From NCBI RefSeq assembly GCF_963678635.1, contig NC_087064.1, positions 33,208,369 through 33,272,368 of the forward strand: a stretch of 64,000 bases of DNA. The letters run 5' to 3'. This DNA comes from Symsagittifera roscoffensis (lineage: Eukaryota > Xenacoelomorpha > Acoela > Convolutidae). Shown here piece after piece: positions 12,101-24,100 of the stretch (positions within the stretch are counted from its first letter, which is position 1; each line of letters starts with the position of its first letter). The position numbers and the translations under genes are program-made. The notes under the pieces are model-generated. The model ran no database searches. It was not told the DNA's origin and saw only the letters and a program-made list of their open reading frames with translations.

Positions 12101-15100
12101 GTTCGTCATGGTTACCATTGCGGTTGATCAAATCATCGAAGAAGTTGAGAGATGCTGATCGCTTTGAGCAATATGAGACTTGCAATGAAAAGCTGGATTG
12201 GGTAGCTTTTTATTTTCAGAAAGCTACATCAAAGAGGTGACAGTAGGCCGCAGCAACCGAGTCGTTATTTAAATTTACTTTGTGAAATCACTTAAAAGAA
12301 GCAGCTGCTGGCCTGCTAAGAACAACAAATGCCGTAAAAAGATTGCATCTTGGTGTCACTGCCCTATTTCAAGGCAATCGTTTTTCTATTTTTACGTTCC
12401 TGGACTATGTGAACCCAGTCTTCGGAAATTCCCTGAATTGAACGAACGAGTAACATAAATTGTATATACTTTTCACAACGGCTCAATCATAAATTATTTA
12501 TTTGATGTTAATTGATCTATTCTTTGTGAAGTTGGCAAAACTTTGTAAAACTTCTTAAGTTTCAAGTCACTTTCCGAAAAACATACACTTCATAAGGTTA
12601 CCGGCGTCCCAGATGTCTGAGACTTTGGGAGACGATAGAGGCCATTTCGTCTCTTTCCTTCAACCCGCCTTCAAGTACCGCCTTGGCCTGGTACTGGGGT
12701 CTACCCTTTCTTTTGTGATCAACTTGTCAAACTTTTAATAATTTTCTCAGTGATTTTATCTTTGAATTTTTGACTTAAAAACACATGCATTATCCACAAA
12801 ACTATATCGACATGGTGTGATATAGTTTATGTTGATTCAAGAAACCGATGCATTTCAAAATCAGTCATATATGTTTTTGCTCTTTCGCGCTTCGATCACA
12901 ATTTGATCGAGTTATTTACGTTGCTTTGAAAAAGTTATTATTCGGAGTTGTTCTACGGATTTCTTCAAGGTCGTCGGTTGTTTTATTTTTTAAAGAGTGC
13001 AGAGTAAACTGGTATAGGTTAAATTTGAGTGGTGGCTTAAGTGACTCAGGGTGAATAGGGTAGATCGTATCTTCCCCCTCCCCGTAATGAGCTATCTCTC
13101 CGTCTAAGCAAAAACGGTAAGACGCTACAAAAAACGTTATGGAACGCAACCATATGGTTGATGTGTTCAGGTTATGCAATGCATTGACCAATTGAAGCTT
13201 ACTTCAAATGAGTGTCGAGAAAACTTCTTGAGAAAGAAAAAAATCTGAAAAAAATTTCGATCATTTGTTTGGGCGACTAATGCCTCGAGGAAAGCAAGTT
13301 ACCTTGGTTGTTGCTATAACTTTGTATTTGAATAACGAAAATTTTTATCTGCATCACGTTAATTAAACGAAGCAGCATTTTTTTTCCGTTTCAGACAGAA
13401 AAGAGTCGACTTCGAATGGAGATTTGTTTTTCACACTGAAATTATTTTTTGAGTTTTGATATATTGTGTATTTTGGTGCTCGACAGTCGTTGGAGAATAT
13501 GTCTCATGATTTCATTTATTTACCCATATCAAGTGGTTATAAACCTTCCTCAAGTACCTATTAAGCTAACCCCCACGCGGGAACGGGGGATGGGGGAGAG
13601 AAAGCTCAATTTCTATCAAAATAAAAAACTGAAAACTGAGCCTAGAATGAAAAGTGGAACAGTGTTTATGAGCTCAGGTTTCCCTGAGCTCATAAACTTT
13701 ATTCCAACTTTATTTCGAGGCTTTTTTTTTGAAAAATTGGTCTGTCCTTTAATTAAATGGCAAAATTTTGTTTAAAGAAAACTGAATCGTTAATATGATA
13801 TGATTAATTGTGTTGTAGCAAAGTGGGGCTGAACCAGCGAATCTTCGATTCCCAAATATCTCTCTCGAAGGAATATATGTGCCAATAGTCAAACCCAACA
13901 ATACCGGAGGTTTCGTCAAAATACAGCAGAGTCATCGATCTTATGAGGGTGGCAATTTTCTCATCCTAGTTGTCAATGTCGCTAAACTAGAGGAGCATTT
14001 AAGTTCAGACCTGCTGAACCATTTCGTTATTGTCCAGAAAGTATTCAGGTCTGAGGTTAAAGAGGTCATCTCTAAGGTTTCCGAAAATTCGGCGCCAAAT
14101 GGCTGGAATATAGTGCAATCTACGGCGGGGAAACCCCCAGAAAGCACGTTGAGATCGTTTGGATCCGAGCGGGGGTCAAACCCGCGACCTGCTGATGAGA
14201 TATTTGGCGATTCGCCGCCCTTCATGCTTCAAGCTAAATTTGTTATGGATGTGAGTGGTATTTACACAACAGAGGGTAATGTAATACTACGAAGCAACTT
14301 TTTTTTCGAACCTAAGTCGCAAATAAAAGTGCTAATTTGGTGGCATTTCTTGGTTATTCTCAACCATGGGCAATTTAATAGCATCTGTTGCTGCTTTATT
14401 GTTAGCTAGTGTTATTAAATTTTCTAGCAATCGTGGCCCAGACATGAGTCTCCTTATTTTCAGGCTGGGGTTCGTTTCTGGCATGTAGCATTAATTATTT
14501 TTTCAAAGCTTTTTGTTTTTTTTTGCTGTTTTAAAGGCTTTTTTGCCACTTCTCACTTGGTTTTTAGGAAAGTTCAGTTCGTCTCTGAAGATCATTTTTT
14601 TCCACAAGCACGTGGAATTTTGGCTCTTTTTCTCTTTATGGCGAAACGATGGGTTTTACTAGGTTAAAACATGAAGACCACATATGTTTTCATATCCCAA
14701 TTAGTTCGCATACCCATTTTTTGTAATAATCGGTCAATGTGAACAGTAAGTTTACTAGTATAATTTTGCAGGTGGGGAAACGGAAAAAGAGCCGGAATCT
14801 TTTAAACTAATTTTGAAAATTTTAGACTTTGAGGGTAACAGCAACAACACCAACGAATAACGCTGTTCAGCTAGTTCTAGACGCAATGGAATTCGAAGTC
14901 TCGAACTTTCCAAATGGAGACTGCTTCATGAAACGAAACAAGAAACTTATGAAGATGCTAGCCAGAGGCAAAATGACAGTGGACGCTTCGCTAGGAACTA
15001 TAAAGCACTCATTTGCGAAATCAACTTATGACTCTCTTCCCAATGTTCCAAGTTCTCATCAAGATGATGACGATGATAGGAATTCACTTGAGAAAAAAGC

Positions 15101-18100
15101 GTTTGTTACTTTCAGTGTAGATTTTGAGAATTCAGCCAAAGATGCAAATGATGAGGAAAACTCACAAGCTGTCCAAGTTACGGTTTCCAAGTTCAAACTT
15201 TACTTGGAACCAGAAGCTATTGAACATACATTTAAAATCTACATCAATTACAAAAATGCGTTTGAATATTTTACAGCTGAAAGGCAAAAACGAAATGTAA
15301 ATGGCGTCTATAATGCATATAATATCCGAGACGACGCCGTTTTCTCACCTGGACGAGATGATCGACAGCAAGGATCGCCGACTAAGAAGAAGAAGACGTC
15401 GAGCGACCAAGGAGTTGAAAATACCAATGTGCAAAGCGAGAGTACAGGAGAGCCGCAACAGCGACCGGGATCGATAATCAGCTCAGCTGAATCGACTTCG
15501 TCCAGGCTTTATTTCCTGTTCGTGATTCAAGATTTAGCAGTTTGTGTTCCGTTGGAGGCTGGTGGAAGATTTGTAAGTTGACTTGCAAAAGTAGAGCTCC
15601 AACCTCTTCCATTTTATGTGTCGATGAACCAAGTGTTTGGTCATTGATTTCTTTTCATGTTCAATTCATTTTCATTTGCTAAGAGGCAGGCCAATTTTTT
15701 TTTTCCGTTTACAAAAGTGTAGAAAGCTCGAAAAAACCTAAATTGCTTCTAATTCGAAAAGTTGATTTTAATCTTAAGATTTAGCAGTGAATTTCAAAAA
15801 TTAATTACTGATACATTTTTTGAATTGCTTTGTTATATCAAAAAAGTAATTTTAGCTGAAGGTTCTTGAATTTCACAGAACTATGAAATAATATATTGTT
15901 TTTTTTTTGAAATTGTTAAGAGTCGATCTCGATGAGCGTAGCTCAGACTTTTGTATAGGTCGCGATGGTTTTTTTCTCAGGAAAACTCTTCAAATTTTTT
16001 CAGGCTGAAATTTACCTTTTCGAGGTTTGTTTTTTAGATTTATTTCTAAGTTCAGTTAAATTCCTTCGTTAAAGGGAAGACAAACTCCACTATCGAACAG
16101 CGAAAATTAGAAGGTCATATCGAACAGCGAAAATTAAAAGGTCACGAATAAGTGATCGACTTCTAGTTTCAACATGGAGGTTAATTTTCAAATTAATTTC
16201 CCAGGGAAATAAAAAATATACCTATGATCCAGTTTTCGCAAGTCGGATTATTTTTATCGAAAAATTTGCAGTCATCAATTGTTCTAGAATTTCAAAGAGC
16301 TTAAAGCGCATCTATTTTTTCTTTGAAGTTCGAAAAAAAAAGACTTTTTTTGCAAAGAAGAAGTCAGTTTTTTCTGTTTAATTGCGTTCATTGACTCTTT
16401 TCCAACTGTCTGTTGGCTATGGCTATGTTTTTCTTTTAAACTGAAAGTTAGAGCGCTTGATTAAAGACTAGAAATTGTAAAAGAAATTCAAGTTAGCCAT
16501 TCCTCTTGAAGCAGTTTGTTTAGGTATTCGTTTTTTCAGGGTCCGTGGAAGGACGACTTGGAACAAGTTCTGATGCTCACAATCAAACGTACTTCAGTGT
16601 CCACAGTATCGAACAACAGTCTGTTCTGCGTGGGAACATTCAAGACATTCACTCTGGGGTTCAGAGAAGACTTCGACACCAAGTCCAGCAACTGGATGAT
16701 TGACAGAATCGAAGACTCATTCGCTCCACCGCAGAAGACGGCCAAGACGTATACTTATCCCAGTCATTTCGCATCGGCTTCGAGTCAAGTGTCGCCCGCT
16801 AATTATATCATGAACACCTTCTGGGTCCCGGAGGGATCAGTGGATGTAGTTTCCAGGACGAAGACACTTGCATCCCACTCTGCAGGTAACTTTTCTGCCT
16901 TTTCAGAAATTTACTTGCTTCGCAGAAAATTTTGTCAAAATAGGGTGTTTATTGTAATTTGGAACATCTCTGAACGTCAATTTAGTTGACCGAGAAAACC
17001 GTGGAACCGCCGCTGTATGCAATGACTACAAAAATAGACACGCTTGTTTTATTGGGTTATCTGAATCGATGTTCTGACACTGAACGTGCCAAAATAAGCC
17101 GATTCGATTGATCAAAAATTGTTATTCCTGATCATGAGCAAGCTAGTATCTTTAAACATAAACCTTAAACTGAGTTTCTATTTAAATCTTAGCTCGAAGC
17201 GGTTTCCTTTCGCAAAGATTGAGTCAAATAAAAAAAGCTGTTCATAATCATTCCTTAAGGGTTCTGAGAATAACTGAAATTTAATTTCTGTTAAGGGGCA
17301 GTATGGGAGTTGTCGATCAGGTGGCAGATGAAGGGACTGCATGTGAGATTCGACACTAAGCTGGGCAAGTGGCTGGTCATGCTGAAGAACACGCTAACTC
17401 GCATCTCGGAGGACCTGACAGAAGAGGAAAGTGACAATGAGGACGAGGCAGACTCAGCTGTTAGTTCTTTGCTCTACCTAAGTGCTTTGGTGCATTGACA
17501 TTGTAATATGGCTGCCCACTGATATTAAAACAAATTAAGGACTGAAACTTTTCGTTCAGTGTTTAGGGCAATCAGTTTTTGTTGGGGTTTCATCGGGTCA
17601 TAAATTGTGTAAAGATTTTTCCCCCATCTCGTTTTACGCTACAAAGCATTATGAAGTGATTTTTTTGAGAATTGAATTAAGTATTTATGAATATATACAG
17701 GGAAAATAAATTTCCTGGTTATGCTTTTTACTTGACAGCAGGTTTACCGGCGTTTTCTTTTATAGGACACGATGCGCGGGGATGACAGGAAGAAATATCA
17801 GGAGCAACAAATGGTTGTGATGAAGTTGAAGTGAGTTCATATCCTTCTGATCAACACAAGTTTTAATAGATTTTCAAAAAATAGCCCTAATTTTTTTTAT
17901 TTCAGAGGTGATAAATCGAAAGTTAATACGACTAGAATAGCCGCCGAAGAGTATACCTTGAAGCACATGGAGGACAGGCAAGCTAGGCAACAGATCAAAA
18001 ACTTGAAAAGGGTATGTGTTGTGTATGAATTAAAACAAAATCGAAATTTCACTTGACTATTTCGCTATCTCTTTGGTTGACTCTTTTTTTTGGAGCTCAA

Positions 18101-21100
18101 ATTTACTTCGAAGCTGTGTAGGTTTTCAGGTTCTGGCATCATTTTGTGGATCTGCCGCCAATTTTTCTTTCGGCTTTTTTTCAAGGAAAATAAGTACCAC
18201 GTTTACTTGTGATATTTTATAAAGAAACTCTTAAAGTAGCATTTTATTTCGCATGAGATTTTTAAAAAAGTGTTCCAGGTGTCTCGAAAAAATTTGATTT
18301 TTACTTTAAAAATAGTCAAAGAAGAACTTTTTTTCCAGCCAATATCGAACGATTCAATGTCCAGTTTTTGTGCAAACTTTGGTTGTGTTGGTTGATTTTA
18401 ATTTCGAATGTTTATTCAAGCAACTAATGAATGTTTTCTCAACCTGTGCAGAAGCGGATCTGCATTTTTGAAGCGAAGAAATTTTTCAATTTTTTTTCGA
18501 AAAATTGACATTTTTTTATTAGACCAAGTTGAATAAGCAAATTTTCCAAAACTTAAAGACCTTATCTGCTTGCCACTCTGCATGCTCATCTGTGCATACT
18601 GCAGTAAAAAGAGGAATCAAAGCTAAAAGGAGTGGGTAATCAAGTCACCCGATAGACATGAATTCGATGGCGCAGAGACAATTCAGCCACAGACAATTCA
18701 GGCAAAAAAATTCAGACAATTCAGCCGAAAACAATTCGGCCTATTAAGATTACAGAGACTAGATAAAAGGAAAAATTAAAACTTTTCTAATGTGATTAGA
18801 GTCAGAAAGGTTTCAACACTTTAGCAAAGAAATGTGAAACATCAAATAACAAATTTCAAAGATCAAAACAAACTTGCTATGCATAAAGTTTTAAGATATA
18901 TGTACATTGAAGGTACAAAGTTTTAAATACTTCTGTACATGGTCTCGATTGTAGTTTTTTGCGTTTTGAACGTGTTTCTCATTGGCGATTGAATACTTGG
19001 GCCTCGGTTTTCTAATAATATCACCGGACATCAGTCTCTCTACTTTTATTTCGGCATTTTTTGCTTATCTTTGAAACGTGTGATCAGCTTGGAGAGGGCG
19101 GGGTGCTTTGTCGACACGAATTTATTGAAGCTGCCATTCCATGCCTCCAATGCATTGTTCGTACGAGGTTCACCGCTGAGCACCCGATTGAAAACGTTCC
19201 AATCGGCGATGTCAAACTTTTGTTTGACGCGCCTATTCCTTCGACAGGCACCAATGTAGGTGTCTTCAAAATAGTCCGATAGACTCTGAAATTCCTCTGA
19301 GGAATCCTTTTTTCGGAGAGCCACAAAAGCGAAAATAACGTCGTCAACGGGAACGAATGCCAAGCAAATCGTTTTTTGACATTCAGGCTGCATCAGGCTG
19401 CATTTTTCTTATGGCGTTGCGAACAGCGGCTTCAAAATCAATGACTACTTTTTTTTTTCCAAATTGCTTTAAGCAGCCAGAAAGTTTTTCATATGTGTCT
19501 TGAGTCTTGTTGGGCAGCAGAGAATACACCAAGGGTATAATTGCATTTTCGATTACACCATGAATAGTATAAACTTGGTAGAAGACATCTGGTGCCACTG
19601 AAAACGTTCCATCGCAATGACAGATTTCTGACTGAGAAAGCAAATCTAGCGCTGGTAATGTTGCAAAAACTAAAATTCGACTGTCCGACTTACCAGAATC
19701 AAAATACAGGAACGTATCACCGCTGTGTGTGAGTTTGAGAGGTTCAGGAATTTCGTCGACGCTCTCAAGGTTTTTTGTTTCTAAGGTTTGCTGCCTGATT
19801 CGGTTTATACTCCGAAGAGATGTTGAGTAACTCGGTATTGTAGGCGCTGCATAAAGAGGCAGGTCAATTTGGGCGTTGAAGACAATATGTCGGGGGGGGG
19901 GGGTGCGTTACCAGTATTTGCGGCTTTTTCTCGAACTTCGTTAGCTAATTTCTTAGCTTGAATTTTTGAGGGGCTCGGTAAATGAGCATGCTCGGTTTCT
20001 AAGGTGAATTCTTGCTGTTCGTCCATATAACCCACTGCTCTGCAATTTCCAAATGTACATCGCCATTTAATGAGACCGGTTTTAGTTAGTTTTTCCACGG
20101 TATCTATAACCATCAAGACAAAGATGCTTTTTCCGCGTTCAGATGTTACGATTTCCATTTCTTTTGCTAAAAGTGAAAGATTTAGAATTATTCAGATACT
20201 AATCAACCAGTTGTTCAAGCTAGTTATTAATGAAGATTAATCAATGTTAATTGTGTAAATGGACAATCTAACTGCGAAAGGTAGGCGTTACTGGTTTCTG
20301 GTTGGACAATATTTTAATCGCAATTAGTTTATCTTTTAAAGAAGTTTAAGTTTCTAATTAGTTTCAACCGACTACCCAAATTACCTGATTGACGGTTGCA
20401 CCCTCCCCGCCTAAGGCATGATAAGCATATCAGCGTAACTGTGTGGCCAGTACGTGGTAGGGGTGGTCAACCCTTTAACTGAAATCCTTTTTGGTCGCCT
20501 GTAAAACTCCTAATCTTGGGTCTACTTTCGCGTAAATTGGTTAACTCTTAAGTATTGTGCAGTTTTTGTTGAGTTCGATTTTTGCTTAGGTACTCTACTA
20601 AAATTGTAAACATAATGGTTTGCGTAAAGTTCTATTATGTTTGGGTACTTTTGTTTCTGTTAATTTTATTTGTTTTATGTGCATTTGAAATGAATTAAAT
20701 ATAAGTCGTCTAATGAAAGCTTTGATGTTTTGCCACATGTGAAAAGTTTTTGCGCGCACGTTTTAATACTTTAAAACTGTCTGAATTGTCTTTGGCCGAA
20801 TTGTCTCACTCATTTTGACTGAATTGTCTGAATTTGAAATTGGTTGAATTGTCTGTGACCGAATTGTCTGAACACCGAATTCGATCAGATTTTTTAAAGA
20901 GTCCTTGAACATAGTACAGACTCTTATATAGGTCGCGATGATTTTTCTAGTTTTTTTTAGGAAAACAATTAAAATTTGTTCAGGCTGCAATTTACTCTTT
21001 CGCGGTTTGAGTTTTGGTTTATCTGTAAGTTCAGTTTGTTTCCTTTGTTAAAAGGAGGGCAGACTCCACTACGGAACAGCGAAAGTGTAAAGGTCACGAA

Positions 21101-24100
21101 AAACTTGATCGATTTCTAATTTCGAAAGTTTAATATCAGATTTCCCGGCGAAGTAAAAAGTTTACCTATTGATCCAGTTTTCTCAAATTGGGTTAAATTT
21201 ATCAAAGAAGTGTCAACCATAATGGCTTTAAGGCCATCTATTCTTTTCTTAGAATTTCGAAAGTCGGTTTTTTTTTCTGTCTGCTTACATTCATTTAATT
21301 TGGTGACACTTTTGCTGCATAATATTGGCAAATTATTAGCATCCGTCTTATCAGTTTTATTGGTGGCTGTGCCTGAGACTTTGACGCAGATGACGGCTTG
21401 AAATTCATAATCTTCAGGTCGGTGATCCGAATCTGGAACTTTCAAAACGTCTTATGTTCTGAGCTTTTTTGCCGTTCTATCCTCATTTCATTTTTTGAAT
21501 TTTAAGAGCTACTCCTGGTTCGATAATTACCTTTATCTACACTAGTTGAATAGTGTATTGATCTTTTATAGGGATAGGGAATACTGCCAAAAATAGTAGA
21601 AACGATGACAGTCAAACATTTTGATATTCTGCATAAGTGTCAAAAGGGGAGCAAAAAGTGCTATCTGCTCAATTGCTGGTTCGGTCTTTCGTCTAATCCT
21701 TTTGAACCCAAAAGAAGATGTAAAATTTCATAGTCGAATAGCCTATGCTACGCTAAAGACAATCAAATGTCCAGCAAACGGAATAAATTTTTTGTTACAG
21801 AAAACTTACTTGTCTGCATTTGAACCGTCGGTTGGTGTATTCAGTAGAGACGCAGATAACCAGTTTAACTGTAGATCACATCTATGTCAAAATAGTGTCT
21901 CTACAACTATGTCATTCGCCTCTCGGTTCATCAGCTCTCGCTCTGTGAACTCTCTGAGCGATTTGACCCGATGTCAGTGTTGGGTTAGAATCAAAAAGCT
22001 AGAAATTGACAACCTAAGTAGCAATTTTCATCTATCTACTGATGTTTTCATACCATTTTCTTTTGCACCATAGAATCAGGAAAAAAATTATCATTGAAGC
22101 TATGCTTTGTGAGACGGCAACTCAGAATTTCGAGTATTTCAGTGAGTTTAGAAATCTAAATGCTTAGGGGCTCCTTAAAATAGTAAACTAAATTTGTACC
22201 GATTATTGTTGCTCATTTTCACTATTGCTATTATTTCAAGATGATATTTTCAAGATGAGCTGTTAATATTTTTTGATTTGTTCAGCGGACTTCAATGGCA
22301 GCTAGTGGTGCGCCCGGTGGTGCCATGGGAACCGCGGGAGTTCAAGACTTGACTCAAAAACAACGCAAAAGCATGCAGGGGCTGGGACAGTAAGTTATTT
22401 TGTAGTAGTCTTGATGATGAAGTTAGTTTTGTTGCGAGATACGACAAAGCAGTCGCGAGTAACTGGGTTGCAATATTAAGTCAAAAACATTTTTCGTACT
22501 GGACTGCATTGATTAAATTTTAGTGCTCAAAATTTTCAGTTCATTAATTTGTCTGAATCGATCCGATATATCAGGCTGTGTTGGACAAAATTTGTGATAA
22601 CTTCATCAGTATTAAGTTTGTGGTTTTGCCAGACCAGCTATAGTGAGCTATCGCCAGATGCGGCTAGTGAATGTATAATTTTTCAATTTTTATGTTGATT
22701 TCAGCAAAAGGTGGGCATTTCCGTCTTTTAAGCAATTCTTATTTAATTTCAGCGTCATTATTTGGCTTCTAGAGCTACCATGTCATCGATTATGCTTGAA
22801 TGGTCGGCTTTTCTTTTTAATTAGACTGCTGTTCTATCTTTCGCGAAAAGGTATATTTTTCCTGTTCAGATAAATTAAAATGATCAGACAGACATATATG
22901 TTTCATAAGCAATACAACATGATGAGCTCTTTTTGTTCCGACCAATGAAGGAGTATTGTGGAGGAACTTTGTGTTCGGTGTTTTTTCTTTTTCCAAGCAA
23001 AATCAGTTACCGCAAATAAACATCGGAATAGTTTCATTTTGCGCTTTCTTGACACTAAAGGTTTTTATACAACCGCGCTTTCGAGCGAAGTGTATTAGTG
23101 CGAACTTTTTTTTTTCTAACTAATTTGTGTTAATTTTTTTGGTGGGACTTTTGCTATAATCAGGATCTGTAGCATTGGAATTTTCCTAGCATCTGTTATC
23201 TGCTTTTTTTGTGGCTAATGCTTGTGATTTTTTAGGCTCACTTTTACATATTTGTGTTTTGATTTTTTTTTTCAGTTCAGATCGTTTCGTTGGTTACAAG
23301 GAAGGTATGCATGCTGTACTATCGAACAGCGAAAGTGTAAAGGTGACAAAAATAACATCGACTTCTAATTTCGAAAATGAATTTTAGTTTTCAGATTTCC
23401 CAGGGAAATAAAAAAAATACTAAGTGATCCAGTTGTCTCTAATTGATCTAATTTTACTAAAAATCATAAATTAGTTCAAAAACACAGAGTTTCGAGGCAA
23501 ATGTGTTTTTTCTAAATTCGATTTTTTCTTAAAATATATATATTTCAAAAATAAGTTTTTTTAGCTTACCTGCGTTCATTGACTCTTTTCCAACTGTATG
23601 TTGCCTGAATTTTGTCTAAAAGTCTTTTGTAATTATGAAGTTTTTTTTCTTTTTCAGATGTTGATTAGCTCACTGTTATGATTTGTTTTTTTTTCTTTTC
23701 AAATTGAGAAATTAAAAAAAAATCTAGTGTTGTTTTTCTGTTTCCTTGATTTGATTGACATTTTTTGAACTTTCTATTGGCTATCTTTAGCAAATTGAAT
23801 AGATTGACTCAGTTGTTTTTTTTTGAAATGTTTCAGATAAGTTTGTTTTTATGATTTAATTTTGGAAGTTTGTCTTTCTTTTTCTTTTTTGAAAATGAGC
23901 TAAAATTGCGTTCCATTTTTTTTAAAGTTACGGTTTTTCCAAATTGTGATATTTTTCTCTAAAAAGCAGGTCTCTATAAGGCAAGAGTTTTAAAGCGAAT
24001 TAGTATATTGTTCTATGAGAATTTATTTATTTTTTTGGTTTTCAATGACGTTTTTCTCGCAGTATATTGCTGTTTTTTCTTAACAATTGAATATGATTTT

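Larger units (their letters stand above)
11085..13065 (+). mobile_element. Fossil MULE (family A), transposase on + strand
   Basis: Left edge keeps TTACCCTAT units (about 11,090-11,125). Right edge keeps GAATAGGGTAGATCG near 13,050. Between them lies a degenerate transposase and, at about 12,595-12,725, a block that is the reverse complement of 40,370-40,500 in the younger MULE copy. Relative to the coding part the block lies on the same side in both copies, which supports one family. Confidence 0.6.
10865..13818 (+). other. 2.95-kb intron with a fossil MULE
   Basis: Holds a C16 homopolymer (10,985-11,000), a ~22-bp tandem repeat (11,128-11,222), a decayed MULE (about 11,085-13,065), and a perfect 15-bp hairpin (13,664-13,697). 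No extra BLTP1 exon seen. Confidence 0.7.
18012..22285 (+). other. 4.27-kb intron hosting a MULE
   Basis: Contains the MULE-B insertion (18,660-20,882), a MITE-A copy directly next to it (20,896-21,310), and about 0.9 kb of unassigned AT-rich sequence before exon 15. An open frame at 21,621-22,073 is discussed among the findings. Confidence 0.7.

Noticed and set aside
19061-19282. Two + strand open frames over the MULE-B transposase
   Set aside because: They are antisense shadows of the transposase, which has the recognisable motifs on the - strand.
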